A stretch of 64,000 nt of DNA from Magnolia sinica (taxonomy: Eukaryota; Streptophyta; Magnoliopsida; Magnoliales; Magnoliaceae), in the NCBI RefSeq assembly GCF_029962835.1, contig NC_080582.1, positions 13,834,032 to 13,898,031 of the forward strand, read 5' to 3'. The notes below the pieces were generated by a model. The model made no database searches. It worked only from the letters and a program-made list of their open reading frames with translations, and was not told where the DNA came from. Position 1 is the first letter of the stretch. Each line of letters begins with the position of its first letter. Made by a program: the position numbers and the translations under genes. Of this stretch, positions 1-11,480 are shown one piece after another.

Positions 1-489
1 AATTTCTCAGTTTGTTTAAAATTTTCACCATCCGACGAATAATGTGCCGCCAGCACTCGACCTTATAGAAGGTATAATACGGCCGAGCTTACAGTACCTT
101 TTCCCATATACAAACACACACACACACACACACACACACAAGGAAATGCTCACTTGCGAACCAGTTTGTACGTACTACGTATGAACTTTTTTGAGAACCC
201 ATCATTCATGATGTGGATCAAAAATCTGAACCGTTCATGTGAAGCAGCACCTCCTGAAACCCCCCAGGCCCAAGTTTTACTTTAATCTAAAACTTTGATA
301 GGCCATGAAAAATGAAAAGAGTTTTCTCCCTTGATGTGCATTTCTCTTTTCTATGGCCCACCAGAATATTAGATTGGGGTGAAAATTTGTCAGATGGGGT
401 TTTATGGGATTCTGCATCACATGGTCCGTTCAGATTAGACACCCATGGCACGTGTGCAAAGGTGCACACGTGCGTAGGTGCGCAGGGGA

Positions 490-567
<78 letters not shown>

Positions 568-682
568 CTATATATATATATATATACACCATGGATATGA
601 TGGTTAGCAAAACCAAACCACACCACGGTACTTTGGAATCATAAGAAATCCATATTGCAAGCTCGATAATGAGAAAGCTTAC
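1..682. repeat. Intron or flank of the terpene synthase with CA, CT and TA microsatellites
   Basis: No exon recognised. It holds (CA)n at about 113-140, a long (CT)n at about 493-563 and (TA)n at about 570-586. The reading frames across 287-644 are translations of the CT/GA tract and are not genes. The 680-bp stretch could be intron 3 of the terpene synthase. Confidence 0.6.
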
Positions 683-2018
683 CTTGAGATGTCTCTTAGC
701 TTCCTCTCGTGCAATGACTGTAATATATTGAAATCTAACTTTGCAAACTCCAATAGCACATCACTTCGTTCCTTATCTTTTTCATAGATTGAGATGTAGT
801 ACCTTGGCTGTAGCTTCTCCACGTGCTTTCCAAGTGGTACTTCTAATGCAAGTTCTACTAGCTGTGCTAGGGGAGATGTAAGATGCGGCATTGCTGATTT
901 GAGGTGCATCGTGGTGAAAGTAATGGCTTCATCGAGTATATCATCCCCATGTATTCGGAGGTATGCCGCTTCATATAAACTTAACAAACCCCTTATGTCA
1001 CTGCTCAATGTGGCCTTGAACTTACCATCATTGTCTTTAAACTTTCTAAACACATCTGTTACACAATCCAAACGTTTCAAGACATCTATAATCCAAAGGT
1101 TTTTTTTAAAATTTTTTTAAACTATGAGCAATGTAGTAGAGAAGCAATTGTTTTGGGCATGTGTGTGCATGCAAATGCAAACTCATACATGTATTTTCTG
1201 CACACAGATGCATAGAAGATTTAGTTGCGGGACACTTACGAGATGACACATTATATCCTCGTTGCGTTAGTAGTCGAAATCGAAGAGCAACAGCATGGAG
1301 ATTATCACCATTATCGTTATAGTCATCATAGATCCGTTGCAATTCCTTTTCTATATCTGTTTCAAAGTGGTAAGCCACACCGAGGCACTGAATTGCATCA
1401 ATCAAATTCAATTTTTGCACTGAGTTATTGACATCAGAGAGAATTTTCTTCACTTCTTCCTTCAGTTTTTCAGCACGTTGCTTAGTGTATGGATCAAGCT
1501 CCTATGTTAATGCCACACATAATCAGACATTCATGGCATAAAAATATCACATTGGTTTAAAGAAAATTATTTTTATAGATTTTGGAGAAATGATGAATAA
1601 TAACAATTTTAAATTATTAAAAGAAAGATTTTTGATAATAAAATTCTTCAAAATTTTGATTTTAATTACCAATGTATGTATATTAGCGCATGCATGCATT
1701 TGTATAATTAAATTGCAAAACCTACACATACAAGTATGTATTACTGATATGATCACCAGGGGATCTGGTAGAGTCGAGCCCTATGAAGCATGGAAATATA
1801 TATACACATAAATCTGCATTTGTCTGGCACAGACTGATTTACTCATTGAACACATGGAAATATCTTTCCCTCACCTTCTCATCTAAAGATGCTGCAATGA
1901 ATCGATCTCCAGACACACTAGGGTGATAGTTTGCAGAAGCACGGCCAATTTCCTTTTTCCCATTCTTCCCTTGAGTGGTGGGAACATCTGAGTGGCCACT
2001 GCCCAAAATAAGAGACAT
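683..2018 (-). CDS. TPS-a terpene synthase, exons 1-3 (partial gene)
   Basis: Class I terpene synthases turn prenyl diphosphates into terpenes; the TPS-a clade is mostly cytosolic sesquiterpene synthases. Seen here on the minus strand: exon 1 2018-1875 (48 codons from ATG, with SANYHPSV and GDRF), exon 2 1501-1240 (ELDPYTKQRAEKLKEEVKK, then LIDAIQCLGVAYHF), exon 3 1055-683 (FKDNDGKFKA, LSLYEAAYLRIHGDDILDEA, ends RDIS/R). Borders are GT/AG and phases join in frame, about 259 residues, matching the usual first three exons. I preferred the acceptor before 1055 because it gives the family's VFRKFKDNDG junction. No plastid transit peptide precedes SANYHPSV, which fits a cytosolic enzyme. The RR(x8)W motif reads RA...S, so the second Arg and the Trp are lost. 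The exons with DDxxD and NSE/DTE would lie below position 683; none was found in 1-682, so they are off-window or deleted. Confidence 0.85.
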
Positions 2019-2145
2019 GATTGGGTGAAAAGAAGATAGAGAAGGTGGTAAGCTGAGTGTTTGAAGGTGAGCCGTCTTTGAAGGCTGAGATCCATGGTGG
2101 GCATTAAAGGCATGAGGGCATACACGTTGGCACAGAGCTACAGAT

Positions 2146-2243
2146 GAATGGTACAAGCCACCCAACTCAACCATGCAAGTCATGTGTGAGATACGAATGA
2201 ACAGGACAAACCACCCAACTCAACCATGCAAGTCATGTGTGAT
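2146..2243. repeat. Tandem duplication, unit about 53 bp
   Basis: Two adjacent copies containing CACCCAACTCAACCATGCAA followed by GTCATGTGTGA, the second starting about 53 bp after the first. It lies just upstream of the terpene synthase start on the minus strand, so in its promoter region. Confidence 0.8.
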
Positions 2244-2639
2244 CTCATGTAACCGCGAGCTACTAAGTTAAGACTCATTTCTTTTTGGGAAACCCATTCG
2301 AATGAATGTACAATCTTATTTTTAATTTCACGGTTACAATAGCTTGGTCACACTTTTCTAGAAAGGTCAAAAACAAAAACAAAAAATAGTACGGATGATG
2401 TATATGCTGATAAGAAAGGACTTCAAATTCTCACACGCTTTCCTTTAAAATAAATTTTGGAGTGCAGGTCGTGAAGGCACGGGAAATCATTAGCCTACGT
2501 CTCTCCCATGAATGGATTGACTGGCTACCCAACCTGACTTTTAAAGTGTGGAGCTTGTCTGGCCGAGATGATTTATTTTTTAGATCTACACAGTCCGTCA
2601 ATTTTAAAGTATGAGCCTGGAAATAAAGCAGATCGAAAA

Positions 2640-2934
2640 GCATATATTTGTGTTTTCCCTTCATCTATGTTTTTGTGATCTTAAGAACAAGTTGGATGAC
2701 AAATAAACATTAATGTGGGGCCTGAAAAAGTTTCAACGGTAGAAATCATTATTCCCAATGTTTCCTGTGATATGGTCCACTTGAGCTTTGTATGTGCTTC
2801 AATTTTGATCTCAACCCCTTAAATGAGTTGGAAACACAGATGGACGGTGCGGATTAACCACATAAATTCATGGTAGCCCAACGGAGTTCACTCAGTACGA
2901 TATAAACCTACTGAGTTACTCAGTACGCAATCCG
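2640..2934 (-). mobile_element. Fold-back element A, half copy
   Basis: Read on the minus strand it starts CGGATTGCGTACTGAGTAAC and then runs parallel to the left arm of the complete copy at 2983-3515 (CCGTCCATCTG, GTGGACCATA, GTTTATTTGTCATCCAA). It stops at about 2640 within the middle of the element, so it is a truncated copy. It faces the next copy head to head. Confidence 0.7.
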
Positions 2935-2982
2935 ATTTCTATGGAATTTCCACACGTCAACACTTGGTGTTTTTTTGGAAAT

Positions 2983-3515
2983 CGGATTGCTACTGAGTAA
3001 AGTTACTCAGTAAGCTCTTATCTCACCGAGTAAACTATGTTGGGCCTACCGTGAATGTAGGTGGTTTATCCACACCGTCCATCTGTTTTTCCAGCTCATT
3101 TTAGGGGTTGAGCCTAAAATTTAAGCATATCTAAAGATCAAGTGGACCATACCACAGAGAACGGTAGGAATAATGATCTCCACCTTTGAAACCTTTTTAG
3201 GGCCCACAGTGATGTTTATTTGTCATCCAAACTGTTCATAAGATCACAAAGATATGTATGAAGGGAAAAAAAAAATACAAGCTTGATCCAAAACTTCTAT
3301 AGCCCCTATGAAAATTTCAACAGTAGACGTTCAATTCACACTGTTTTCTCTGGTGTGGTCCACTTGAACTTTTGATATCTTCATTTTTAGGCTCAAGCCT
3401 TGAAAATTATTTGTTAAAATGGATGGACGGAGTGGATAAAATACATAAGTCATTGTGGACCCCACAGAGTTTACCTAGTACGCTTAGGGCACTGAGTTAC
3501 TCAGTACGCAATCCG
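2983..3515. mobile_element. Fold-back element B, complete (533 bp)
   Basis: Starts CGGATTGCTACTGAGTAA and ends TTACTCAGTACGCAATCCG, which are inverted copies. The inside is also an imperfect palindrome: CACCGTCCATCTG near the left is mirrored by GATGGACGGAGTGG near the right, and a GTGGACCA block on the left is mirrored by TGGTCCAC on the right. No coding capacity. A MITE-like foldback; no clear target duplication was seen. Confidence 0.75.
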
Positions 3516-3556
3516 CCTCTGTTTTATTCTCCACCACATGCGGAACGGATTAGGTG

Positions 3557-4092
3557 ACACCCCGGCCTCACCCACCACGGTGCAGCACTTACCGTGGTGC
3601 TCACGTTGATGTGTGATGTGTATATTCTGTATCCACTCGGTTCCTCGTGTTTTTTTTTTTTTTAGTTTATAGATCATTTAGGGCATGATCCCAAAAATTA
3701 AAAAGATCCGATTATCAGGTTGTCCATACTTCAGAAACAGTGGTAATTGAACACCCTATTATTAAAAACCTAGCTTTTAGGGATTATGGAAGTACTTAAT
3801 GTTTCCATAGTTTTTAGTTGCCATCCAATCTGTTTGATAAGTTCACAAAATCCTGAATGAAGAGAAAAAAATAAATAAATTTCAGCTTTATTCAATACTT
3901 TATTGGCCCATTAATGATCAATCACTATTTTTTCCTATGGCATGGTCCACCTGATAATTGGATATGCTTCATTTTTTGAATATTATGCCCTAAAATGATT
4001 TGGAAAAATAGATGGATGGGGTGGATACAAAATACACACATCAAGGTAGGCCCCACAGTAAGGGCTGCACCATCTTGGGTGGGGCCGCCCCA
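3557..4092. mobile_element. Fold-back element C
   Basis: The left arm GGTGCAGCACTTACCG...TTGATGTGTG...GTATCCAC is mirrored by the right arm GTGGATACAAAATACACACA...AGGGCTGCACC. The middle has the same plan as element B (TGGTCCACCTGA, GCCATCCAATCTG) but the terminal sequences differ, so it is a different subfamily. Confidence 0.65.
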
Positions 4093-4097
4093 CACTA

Positions 4098-4600
4098 TAA
4101 CCAATGGAAGTTCTTGACATGTGAAATTTACATGGGCCCCACGATGATGTATTTCTTAGATCAACTATACATCTATTTTTTTCATATCATTTTAGAATAT
4201 GAGCCTGAAACCGATGAAGATTTAAAGCCAAAGTGGACCACACAACTAAAAAATATAGGAACTGAAGCCATAGTTGAAAACTTCTCGGCCACAAAAGGCT
4301 TTGGTCAAGCAGATATTTTTATTTTAGCTTCATTCAAGTATGTGTGACCTTATGAACATATTAGATGGAAAATAAGCCTCATGGTTGGCCTTGGGAAAAT
4401 ATCAACGGTAGTTTGTTCAATCTCCACCCTTTTTTGTTTGATGTGATCCACTTGAGCTTTGGATATTTCTCATTTTTGGGCTCATGCTTTAGAATTATAT
4501 GAAAAATTGGTAGATGGTGTAGATCTAACAGAAAAAATATGGTGAGACTTAGAAAAATTTCACACATTAAAAGTTGTGTTGCGTAGCTAGCACTCTATGA
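4098..4600. mobile_element. Fold-back element D, diverged
   Basis: Left part GTGAAATTTACATGGGCCCCAC is mirrored loosely by GTGAGACTTAGAAAAATTTCAC on the right; inside are AAGTGGACCACACAAC and TGTGATCCACTTGAG. Same plan as elements B and C with weaker pairing. The reading frame at 4012-4347 crosses the C/D junction and is not considered a gene. Confidence 0.5.
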
Positions 4601-4619
4601 GAGAGAAATCCGGTGTATC

Positions 4620-5507
4620 TTGTCAGCAAGCGTCATGGGAAATGAGGTGGACCAATGAGAAGTGACAACATTGGAATTGCCTGTGCCTTCAACATAGGTG
4701 ATCCATTTTTATTTTTTTTCCTGGAAAGTTAGGAACACACTACTTGTAACTTTTATCATAAGAAACGTGTATAACTTTACAAACTTTCGACAGGTCCCAA
4801 ACAAAAGGCAAGGCCCTTCCTGTCATAAGGGTTACCTCAAAGCATTGAACAACATACACAAATAAACAAAACCCAATTAAAGCATCCCCAAGAAAGGCCT
4901 CCAAGAAACCAAGCTCTAGCTGATCTCCATAGGACGGTAGCAAGGCACAAATAACCTTTAACCACCCCTTGACTGGGGCAATCCAACTCTACCAAGTGTC
5001 AAAATATTTCTCTTGGAAGATCTCCTCTACTTATAAATAAATGGTTGGAGGTTCCGCTACTCCCTAACCTTGCAAGGCTAGATTCCCATCGCTCAAAATA
5101 TGTGATGGCACAGGGAGGGACATGATGAGGTTGATCACTGTATTCCTCAAAAGATAATTACTTCAAATCCACAGAGTTCTCTGAACCCCTCATAAAGTTT
5201 CCTCGAATCCACAAGGATAAAAGTTGGAATAATTCATCAGAATGAGTTATAAATTGACCTATAGAAAAATATTGAGAGGAATTTGAATCTATTAAAGTTG
5301 TGAAACAATAACTGGTTCAACACTTAGTAAATAGAAAAACAATTTGTTCATATTTGTACCGTGTTCGCCCAATTAGCAAAATTTTCTCAAAAAAAAAAAA
5401 AACTTCTTTCTCTAGAATAGCGATTCAGTAATGAGTATTTCATACATAAAAATATTATTTTTAAAATTATCCCCTTACTAAATTAATTTTCCTTCTTATA
5501 AGATTAA
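4620..5507. other. Unclassified LTR-like remnant upstream of the gypsy body
   Basis: No gene recognised. The stretch 5110-5230 (TTGATCACTGTATTCCTCAA, later TTCCTCGAATCCACAAG) recurs in diverged form at 24,470-24,590, so it is a dispersed repeat, probably part of an LTR. It could hold the 5' LTR of the decayed element that follows, but I could not place borders. Confidence 0.35.
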
Positions 5508-5846
5508 ATGACCCTCAAAAAGACCCGTAGTATTGGAAATTTATTGCCCTTCGTGAGTGCATCACTTCCTGATACTCCTGTAGAAAATTTGATAATTCTT
5601 GAAGAATCCAAGATAGTTCCTGAAGAGCAAGATAAGAATAGGGTAAATGATGATGAAGTGGGCGATGTATGGCAAGTTCCTCCACCACCTCCTCATCTAG
5701 TTAATATGGATGGTGCAGAACAGAGCACTCATTTGCCACTATCTCTAACTACGATGCATGCTAATTTCAATAGATCTAGCTTTCAACCCTATGATGCAAC
5801 CTTTGGGTTGGTGACTCATATGACATGCATGATGAAACAACAATAA

Positions 5847-6720
5847 GAAGAATTTGCGTCCAACCGCCAGTTTTCAAAAGAAGTACTTTTGATCCATCAT
5901 TTGTAGAAGATTGGTTGAAATAAGTCGAGAGGACTTTAAAAGCTATAGATTACCCTAATAACCAGAAGATCCAACTCGTGACATTCATCATGCAGGGCGA
6001 AGTAGATGTATGATGGAGAGTAGCTAAGAAGATGGTACAAACTAGACATTGTTGAATTTGGAAAGAATTTTAAGATAAATTCCACGAGAAATATTTTCCT
6101 AAGGCTTATCAAAATCAGAAAATGACAAATTTCACAAACCTAAAAAAATGAGAGATGATTGTGGCTCAATATGAGGTCAAGTTCGCTGAGCTATTAAGAT
6201 ATATTCTAAGACTAGATGAAGATTATAAAAAATAAAATTTGAAGAACGTCTTTAGTAAAATATCTGAACAAGATTTTTTTTTTTTTTTGTGTAGATATTC
6301 AGAAGCAATTTGAGATTGTAAATAAAACCATTCGAGCTGAGAGGGATTGTAAATGTTTTATGAAGTCAAAGGTAGGAAGGAAAGGCAGAACCACCCCAAA
6401 TCAATAATAAATATTTTCTTAAGGTTTATCAAAATCAGAAAATGGCAAATTTCACAAACCTACAAAAATGAGAGATGACTGTGGCTCAATATAAAGCCAA
6501 GTTCACTGAGCTATCAAGATATATTCCAAGACTAGATGAAGATTATAAAAACTAAGATTTGAAGAGTGTCTTTGGTAAAATATCTGAACAAGATTTTGTT
6601 GTGTAGATATTTAGAAGTAATCTAAGATCGTAGATAAAGCCCTTCGAGTCGAAAGGGATTGTGAATGTTTTATGAAGTCGAAGAAAACAAAGGTAGAACC
6701 ACCCCAAATCAACAACATCT
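5847..6720 (+). pseudogene. gag remnant with internal tandem duplication
   Basis: Gag forms the virus-like particle of the retrotransposon. Fragments of the retrotransposon gag domain can be read in shifting frames (a VEDWL segment, then MQGEVDV, YFPKAYQNQKM, then YEVKFAELLRY). The block from about 6089 to 6408 is repeated at 6409 to about 6715, offset 320 bp at the start and 308 bp at the end because of indels. Both copies carry stops, so the duplication cannot be functional now. The open frame 5508-5846 just upstream may be the gag N-terminus, but I do not recognise it. Confidence 0.7.
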
Positions 6721-6774
6721 AGAGAAGAGACAACATGTATATGTTTAATCAACACCATCAGGAAATCAAAAACA

Positions 6775-6850
6775 GCATTTTCCTGAAAATTATTTATATT
6801 GTGGAAAATATGGATATAAAGCTCAATGTGTAAGACCAAACTTAAAGATC
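6775..6850 (+). pseudogene. gag zinc knuckle remnant
   Basis: Translation around 6783-6835 gives YCGKYGYKAQCVRP, matching the CCHC nucleic-acid-binding knuckle of gag. The first Cys appears replaced and the His is Tyr, so the metal site is destroyed. Confidence 0.6.
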
Positions 6851-7077
6851 TAGGAGTAATGCCTCTTCAGCAAATACCTCATAGACTGAAACTTCCATCA
6901 CCTACTCAATAGTTGGGTCAAGTGTCACTTGCGTTACCTTCTAAGCTTCCGTAGAATCAACATAATAGGCCCTAAGTTCCTACATCTTAAAACCAGGGAA
7001 ATCAACAATCCAAAATGTAGTCATCGAGAGCATGAGTTTATTTTTCTCATTCTATCGCATCGATAGAGAAGCCCAAA

Positions 7078-7434
7078 GATAGCCACAATGTTGTGGAAGG
7101 TACAGTTGATATGAATGACATTTCAATTTCTCTGATATTTGATTAAGGATATACATTATCTTTTGTTACGTCATCCATGATAACTTGATTATGGTTAAAA
7201 TAAAAAAGTCTTGTAAAGAAGATTTATGTGAAATCTCCTATGGGAAAGCCTATTGCTTTAGATAAGATTTTCAAGTTTGTTTTTATCATATTAGGAGGGA
7301 TTCTAATGATAGCTAACTTAGTTGTCATGGACATGTTGGGATATGATATTATTTTTGGTATGGATTGGCTTACCCCTAATTTCGATATTAATATTCTACT
7401 AGGATCAACACCAATATCTATGTCTCCATATTGA
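7078..7434 (+). pseudogene. Aspartic protease remnant
   Basis: Retropepsin processes the polyprotein. The stretch contains LIFD followed by a stop where the D[ST]G triad should be, then the flap-side block MLGYDIIFGMDWL typical of gypsy proteases (consensus GYDVILGMDWL). The open frame 7228-7434 covers the second part. Loss of the catalytic triad shows inactivity. Confidence 0.65.
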
Positions 7435-7529
7435 ATGATGTTTGTCTAGATGAAGGAATTAAATGAACAAATAGAAGAACCGAAGGCTTAGGGATTCATA
7501 TAATCGAGCACGTAAACGTGAATTGCGCC

Positions 7530-8010
7530 AATACTCTTCGTAAAGAAAAATGATGATACTTGATGCTTATGTATTGACTATCACCGATTAAATAAGGTAA
7601 CGATTAAGAACAAGTATTCCTTATCACACAATGATGAGATGTTTGATCAGCTAAAGGGAGCTAGATATCTCTGTAAGGTTGACTTAAGATCTGGATACCA
7701 TCAGTTGCGAATCAAGGAGGAAGATATTTATAAAAAAGCCTTTAAAATGTGCTATGGACACTATGAATTTCTGGTTATGCCCTTCGGACCAACCAATGCC
7801 ACATTAGTGTTCATGGACCTAATGAATAGAATTTTCCAATCTTATTTGGATAACTTTATCATTATGTTCATCGATGGTTTATTGATTTACTTTAAGACCA
7901 GTAAAGAACATGAGCTACATTTGAAGACAACATTATAAACACTAAAGGATAATCAATTGTATTCTAAATTTTCAAAATGCAAATTCTGAAAGGAGAGTGT
8001 CAGTTTTCTT
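7530..8010 (+). pseudogene. Reverse transcriptase remnant
   Basis: Blocks in order: [22 protein letters not shown], the VMPFGPTNA block and FIDGLLIY. The YxDD catalytic box is FIDG at about 7867-7878, so the second Asp is lost. A stop lies before CIDYHR and another after LKTTL. The region between protease and RT is shorter than usual, suggesting a deletion near 7440-7530. Confidence 0.8.
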
Positions 8011-8289
8011 AACCACATTATCTTAGAAACAGAATTGTAGTAAATCTAGTAAAGATCGAAGCTGTGGTGAAATAGGAACGACACACAAACGTCTAAAAAG
8101 TTAGAAATTTTCTCGAACTGGTCGGGTAACAGAAGATTCATCAAAGATTTTTTAAAGATTTCTAAACCATTGATAAGTTTGACTGGAAGAGAGTACTATT
8201 CAAACGAATTGAGAAGTGTAAAGAAACTTTCACCGAACTAAAGCGACTTCTAACCTTCACTCCCTATCCTTACTCTTCTGAAAGACAGA

Positions 8290-8820
8290 TTGATGTTTGA
8301 AGTATATACAGATGCATCGATAAAAGGTTTTGGTTTTGTATTGATGTAACTGGGTAAGGTCATTGTGCAAGCATCAAGACAACTTAAGCCCTATGAGCAT
8401 AATTAATAAACTCATGACCTATAATTACTTGCCATTGTGTTTGCATTAAAAACTTGACAATATTATTTGTATGACGAATGGTTTAAAATTTTTATAGATC
8501 ACAAGAGTCTTTGGTGTTTATTATCACAGAATGACCTGAATATGAGGCAAAGAAGATGGGCAAAATTTCTAAAATACTACGATTTTGAATTACTTTATCA
8601 TATAGATAAAGCAAATTTAGTAGCAGATGCTCTAAGCAGAAAAGAATATAAGCAGAAGACTATAGTTGAATGGGAGATGCGAAGTTTCATAAGAGAATTC
8701 GATGTCAAACTGAATTTTCAAAAGCAGAAGGTTGAGAAACTAACTCTTAGGGATCATATTATTGAAGCCCAAACTAATAATGAATGGTTACTGAAAATGG
8801 TAGAAAAAATATTAAGATAA
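8290..8820 (+). pseudogene. RNase H remnant
   Basis: YTDASIKGFGFVLM starts the domain, then ASRQLKPYE, FIDHKSLWCLL and [12 protein letters not shown]. This is the usual gypsy RNase H followed by its ADALSR tail. The open part 8467-8820 is one uninterrupted stretch of 117 codons; the upstream half has several stops. Confidence 0.8.
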
Positions 8821-8869
8821 TGATAAGTCTGAATGGAGTAATAACGTAGATAAAGGAATTCAATACCAA

Positions 8870-10150
8870 GGACGTCTTTGTGTACCCAACGTTCCAGAGT
8901 TGAAGGACAAGATTTTGAAAGAAGCTTATCAAACCAAGTTTGTTATTTACCATGGTAGTACGAAGATGTATCGGGATATGAAGAAATTGTCTTAGGGATC
9001 GAACGTGAAGAGGGAGATTACATATTATATTTCATGATAGTTTATTTGCTAGTAGGTGCAGTCAGATCATCAAAATCCATTGGGTTTGTTACAGCTGCTG
9101 AAAATACCTAAGTGAAAGTATGATTGTATTTCTATAGATTTCATAGTTGGTCTCACCAAGACATAGAAAAAGCATGATGCAATAGAGTGATCGTTGACCG
9201 ACTGACAAAGTTAGTGCATTTTCTTCCCATCCGTATTAGTTAATAGATGGATAAGCTCGCTAAGTTATATATTAAAAAAGTACTAAGATTCCATGGCATT
9301 CATAATTAAATCGTGATCCTTGTTTCACTTCGCGATTCTGATCCAGCTTACAGGAAGCTATAGGAACAATTATAGATTATAGTATAGCATATCATCCGTA
9401 ATCCAATGGACAAATTGAATGTCTGAACCAGATATTGGTAGATCTATTGCACTCTTGTGCCCTTGATTTCAAAGGAAGTTGGGATGAAAATTTACATTTC
9501 ACCAAGTACAATACTATTATCAAGAAAACATAAGAATGACCCCATATAAAGCTTTATATGGGTGGCATTGTCTTGCGCCTAATTGTTGGACCAAAGTGGG
9601 TGAAAAGAGTTTGATCGAGCCATATATTGTTCAGAAAGCTACTGAAAAGGTCAAGATTATTCGTAGGAGTTTGCAAGATGCGCAGAGCCATTAGAAGAGT
9701 TATATCGATAATAGAAGATGTGATCTGCAGTTTGCAGTGAGAGATCATGTGTTTCTGAAAGTCTCTTTAATGAAGGGACTCATGTGGTTTAATATAAAAG
9801 GAAAACTTGCACCATGATTTATTGGACCATTTCAGATTCTTGAACGGGTTGGAGTAGTGGCATATCGACTCACTTTACCTCCTCAATTGGCAAGTGTTCT
9901 TAATGTTTTTCATGTATATATCGATGTTGTGGGTATGAATAGGGGATACTTCCCACATTATTGAGTACAAGACCTCGAGTTATAAGAAGACACTTTCTAT
10001 ATAGAGAAGCCAGTTCGAATTTTAGACCATACGGAGCATGTCTTATGTATAAAGACTATACTATTAGTCAAAATCATATGGTTACATCATGGGGTAGACG
10101 AAGCTGTTAGTTCATTGATTTATGTACCTTATTTATCAATCATGTGAGTC
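8870..10150 (+). pseudogene. Integrase and C-terminal chromodomain-like remnant
   Basis: Integrase inserts the element DNA. Recognisable pieces: GRLCVPNVPELKDKILKEAY (N-terminal zinc region), TPYKALYGWHCLAPNCWTKV, VKIIRRSLQDAQSH, LNVFHVYI, then PVRILDHTEHV resembling the tail domain of chromoviruses. Many stops and frameshifts. The DDE residues cannot all be located. Confidence 0.75.
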
Positions 10151-10199
10151 CTTGTGTCATATAATCAATTGAGCCTTTGAAAGCTATAGATCGAAGACA

Positions 10200-11480
10200 C
10201 AAGTGAAGATGGAGTATTAAGGAGTGAAGAATAGGTAAATGAGGTGTCTTGGTGACCCTAACCACTGACCTAAAATAACCCTTGAACCACTAGATGATTT
10301 TGTCTTACTAGGTAAACCTTGATCGATCATCTCTTAGACTTAGAACCTCATTGGAACATGATAAGTAAGGCTTAAAGAGGTGCAAAGTTACTATGAAAAC
10401 TTATGCCCAAAACAACAGATTTGGAGTGGTGCTTGATCCCATTGAGTAGACCTCGAGGAGTCTTGATGACATCGAACTGGATGTTAGATATGTCCACAAA
10501 GAATTGATCAATTTATCTAATTTTCTTAATAGCATCGAGGTGTCATTCGATAATATTGAATGTTTAGTTCAAAGTGGCGTCGAAGACCACTCGATGACAT
10601 TGAACAAGTAAGTTAAATATATCCAGCAAGAATAAAATATATTATCTAATTTTCTTGATTACATCGAGGTACTGTTTGATGGTATTAATAGAGTTTATTT
10701 GCCCGTTTTTTGACCATTGGAACTCAAACTTTTTTTAAAGGGCATTCGGTTCTTGAGCAATATTGTTATGAGTTTTTGATATAATAGAAGCTTTGAATTC
10801 ATTATCAGATCCCTTATCCCAAGCTTCTAAACCAAAGAGTTTTAAGTCATCATTCTTGATATTAACACTCTAATAAGGATTCTAACTTCCACCTTGAAGA
10901 TGTACTTGAACTTCTCTACTTTCTAGAGATCAGACTTAACTTCTATAGGCATATCATTCTGTAAATTCTCGAAAAGACCCATTTAGGTGAATCCCATAGG
11001 AAATACAACTTCTCATTAGTTGTATGAGATTCAACCAACTCCCTAATATCTTGATCACCTCAAAGGAGTACTACATGCAAGGTGTTTAAGTTCTTGTGTA
11101 GACCACTGGGCACGAGTTTTTACATGTCAGTATCTGGCGGGAGTGTATGTTACTAAGTTCTTGTATAGGACCTTGGCTCTTGTGTAGGGCGTAAATCCTA
11201 TGTTATTTTCTAGGACCTTAGCTCTTATGTGGGGCATAAATTTTAATCTTTCTGTAGAGCTCTAAAGGTTAAAGGTTAACTTGATTTAAAACCTCTAATA
11301 ATGAAATGCAATACACTCATGGGTTGAGTGTGTCCGACAGGAGTGGAGTAGGGAAACAAAACTACTATATATGCTTGTGTTTGGGATTGACATTTTCACA
11401 TTTGTTAAATTATGCTTATATGATCGAATGTTTAGTTTTATGTAGCATGATTAGATGAATGTTAGGTATTGATAATTAGC
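10200..11480. repeat. Probable LTR-derived sequence with two short tandem duplications
   Basis: No gene recognised. About 10,455-10,690 holds two copies of a roughly 130-bp unit (TGACATCGAACTGG ... TTATCTAATTTTCTT ... CATCGAGGT). About 11,163-11,252 holds two copies of a roughly 46-bp unit (AGGACCTTGGCTCTTGTGTA / AGGACCTTAGCTCTTATGTG). The part near 11,290-11,370 (GGGTTGAGTGTGTCCGACAG) resembles plant LTR sequence. It could be the 3' LTR of the element before it or a separate insertion. Confidence 0.4.

Larger units (their letters stand above)
5508..10150 (+). mobile_element. Decayed Ty3/gypsy retrotransposon, Del/Tekay-like
   Basis: Domains follow the gypsy order on the plus strand: gag core, zinc knuckle, protease, reverse transcriptase, RNase H, integrase, and a terminal stretch resembling the chromodomain tail of Del/Tekay elements (PVRILDHTEHV). 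Every domain is broken by stops and frameshifts, so the element is long dead. 5' and 3' LTRs could not be bounded. The minus-strand element at 54-63 kb is a younger relative in which the same domains are easier to read. Confidence 0.85.

Noticed and set aside
287-644. Four overlapping reading frames rich in RE or SL repeats
   Set aside because: They are translations of the (CT)n/(GA)n tract and (TA)n tract; no protein family.
1-682. Exon 4 of the terpene synthase near 1-110 (minus frame with KVECWRHI)
   Set aside because: Only the letters VEC recall the family's RVVECYFW; the rest and the expected neighbours are missing.
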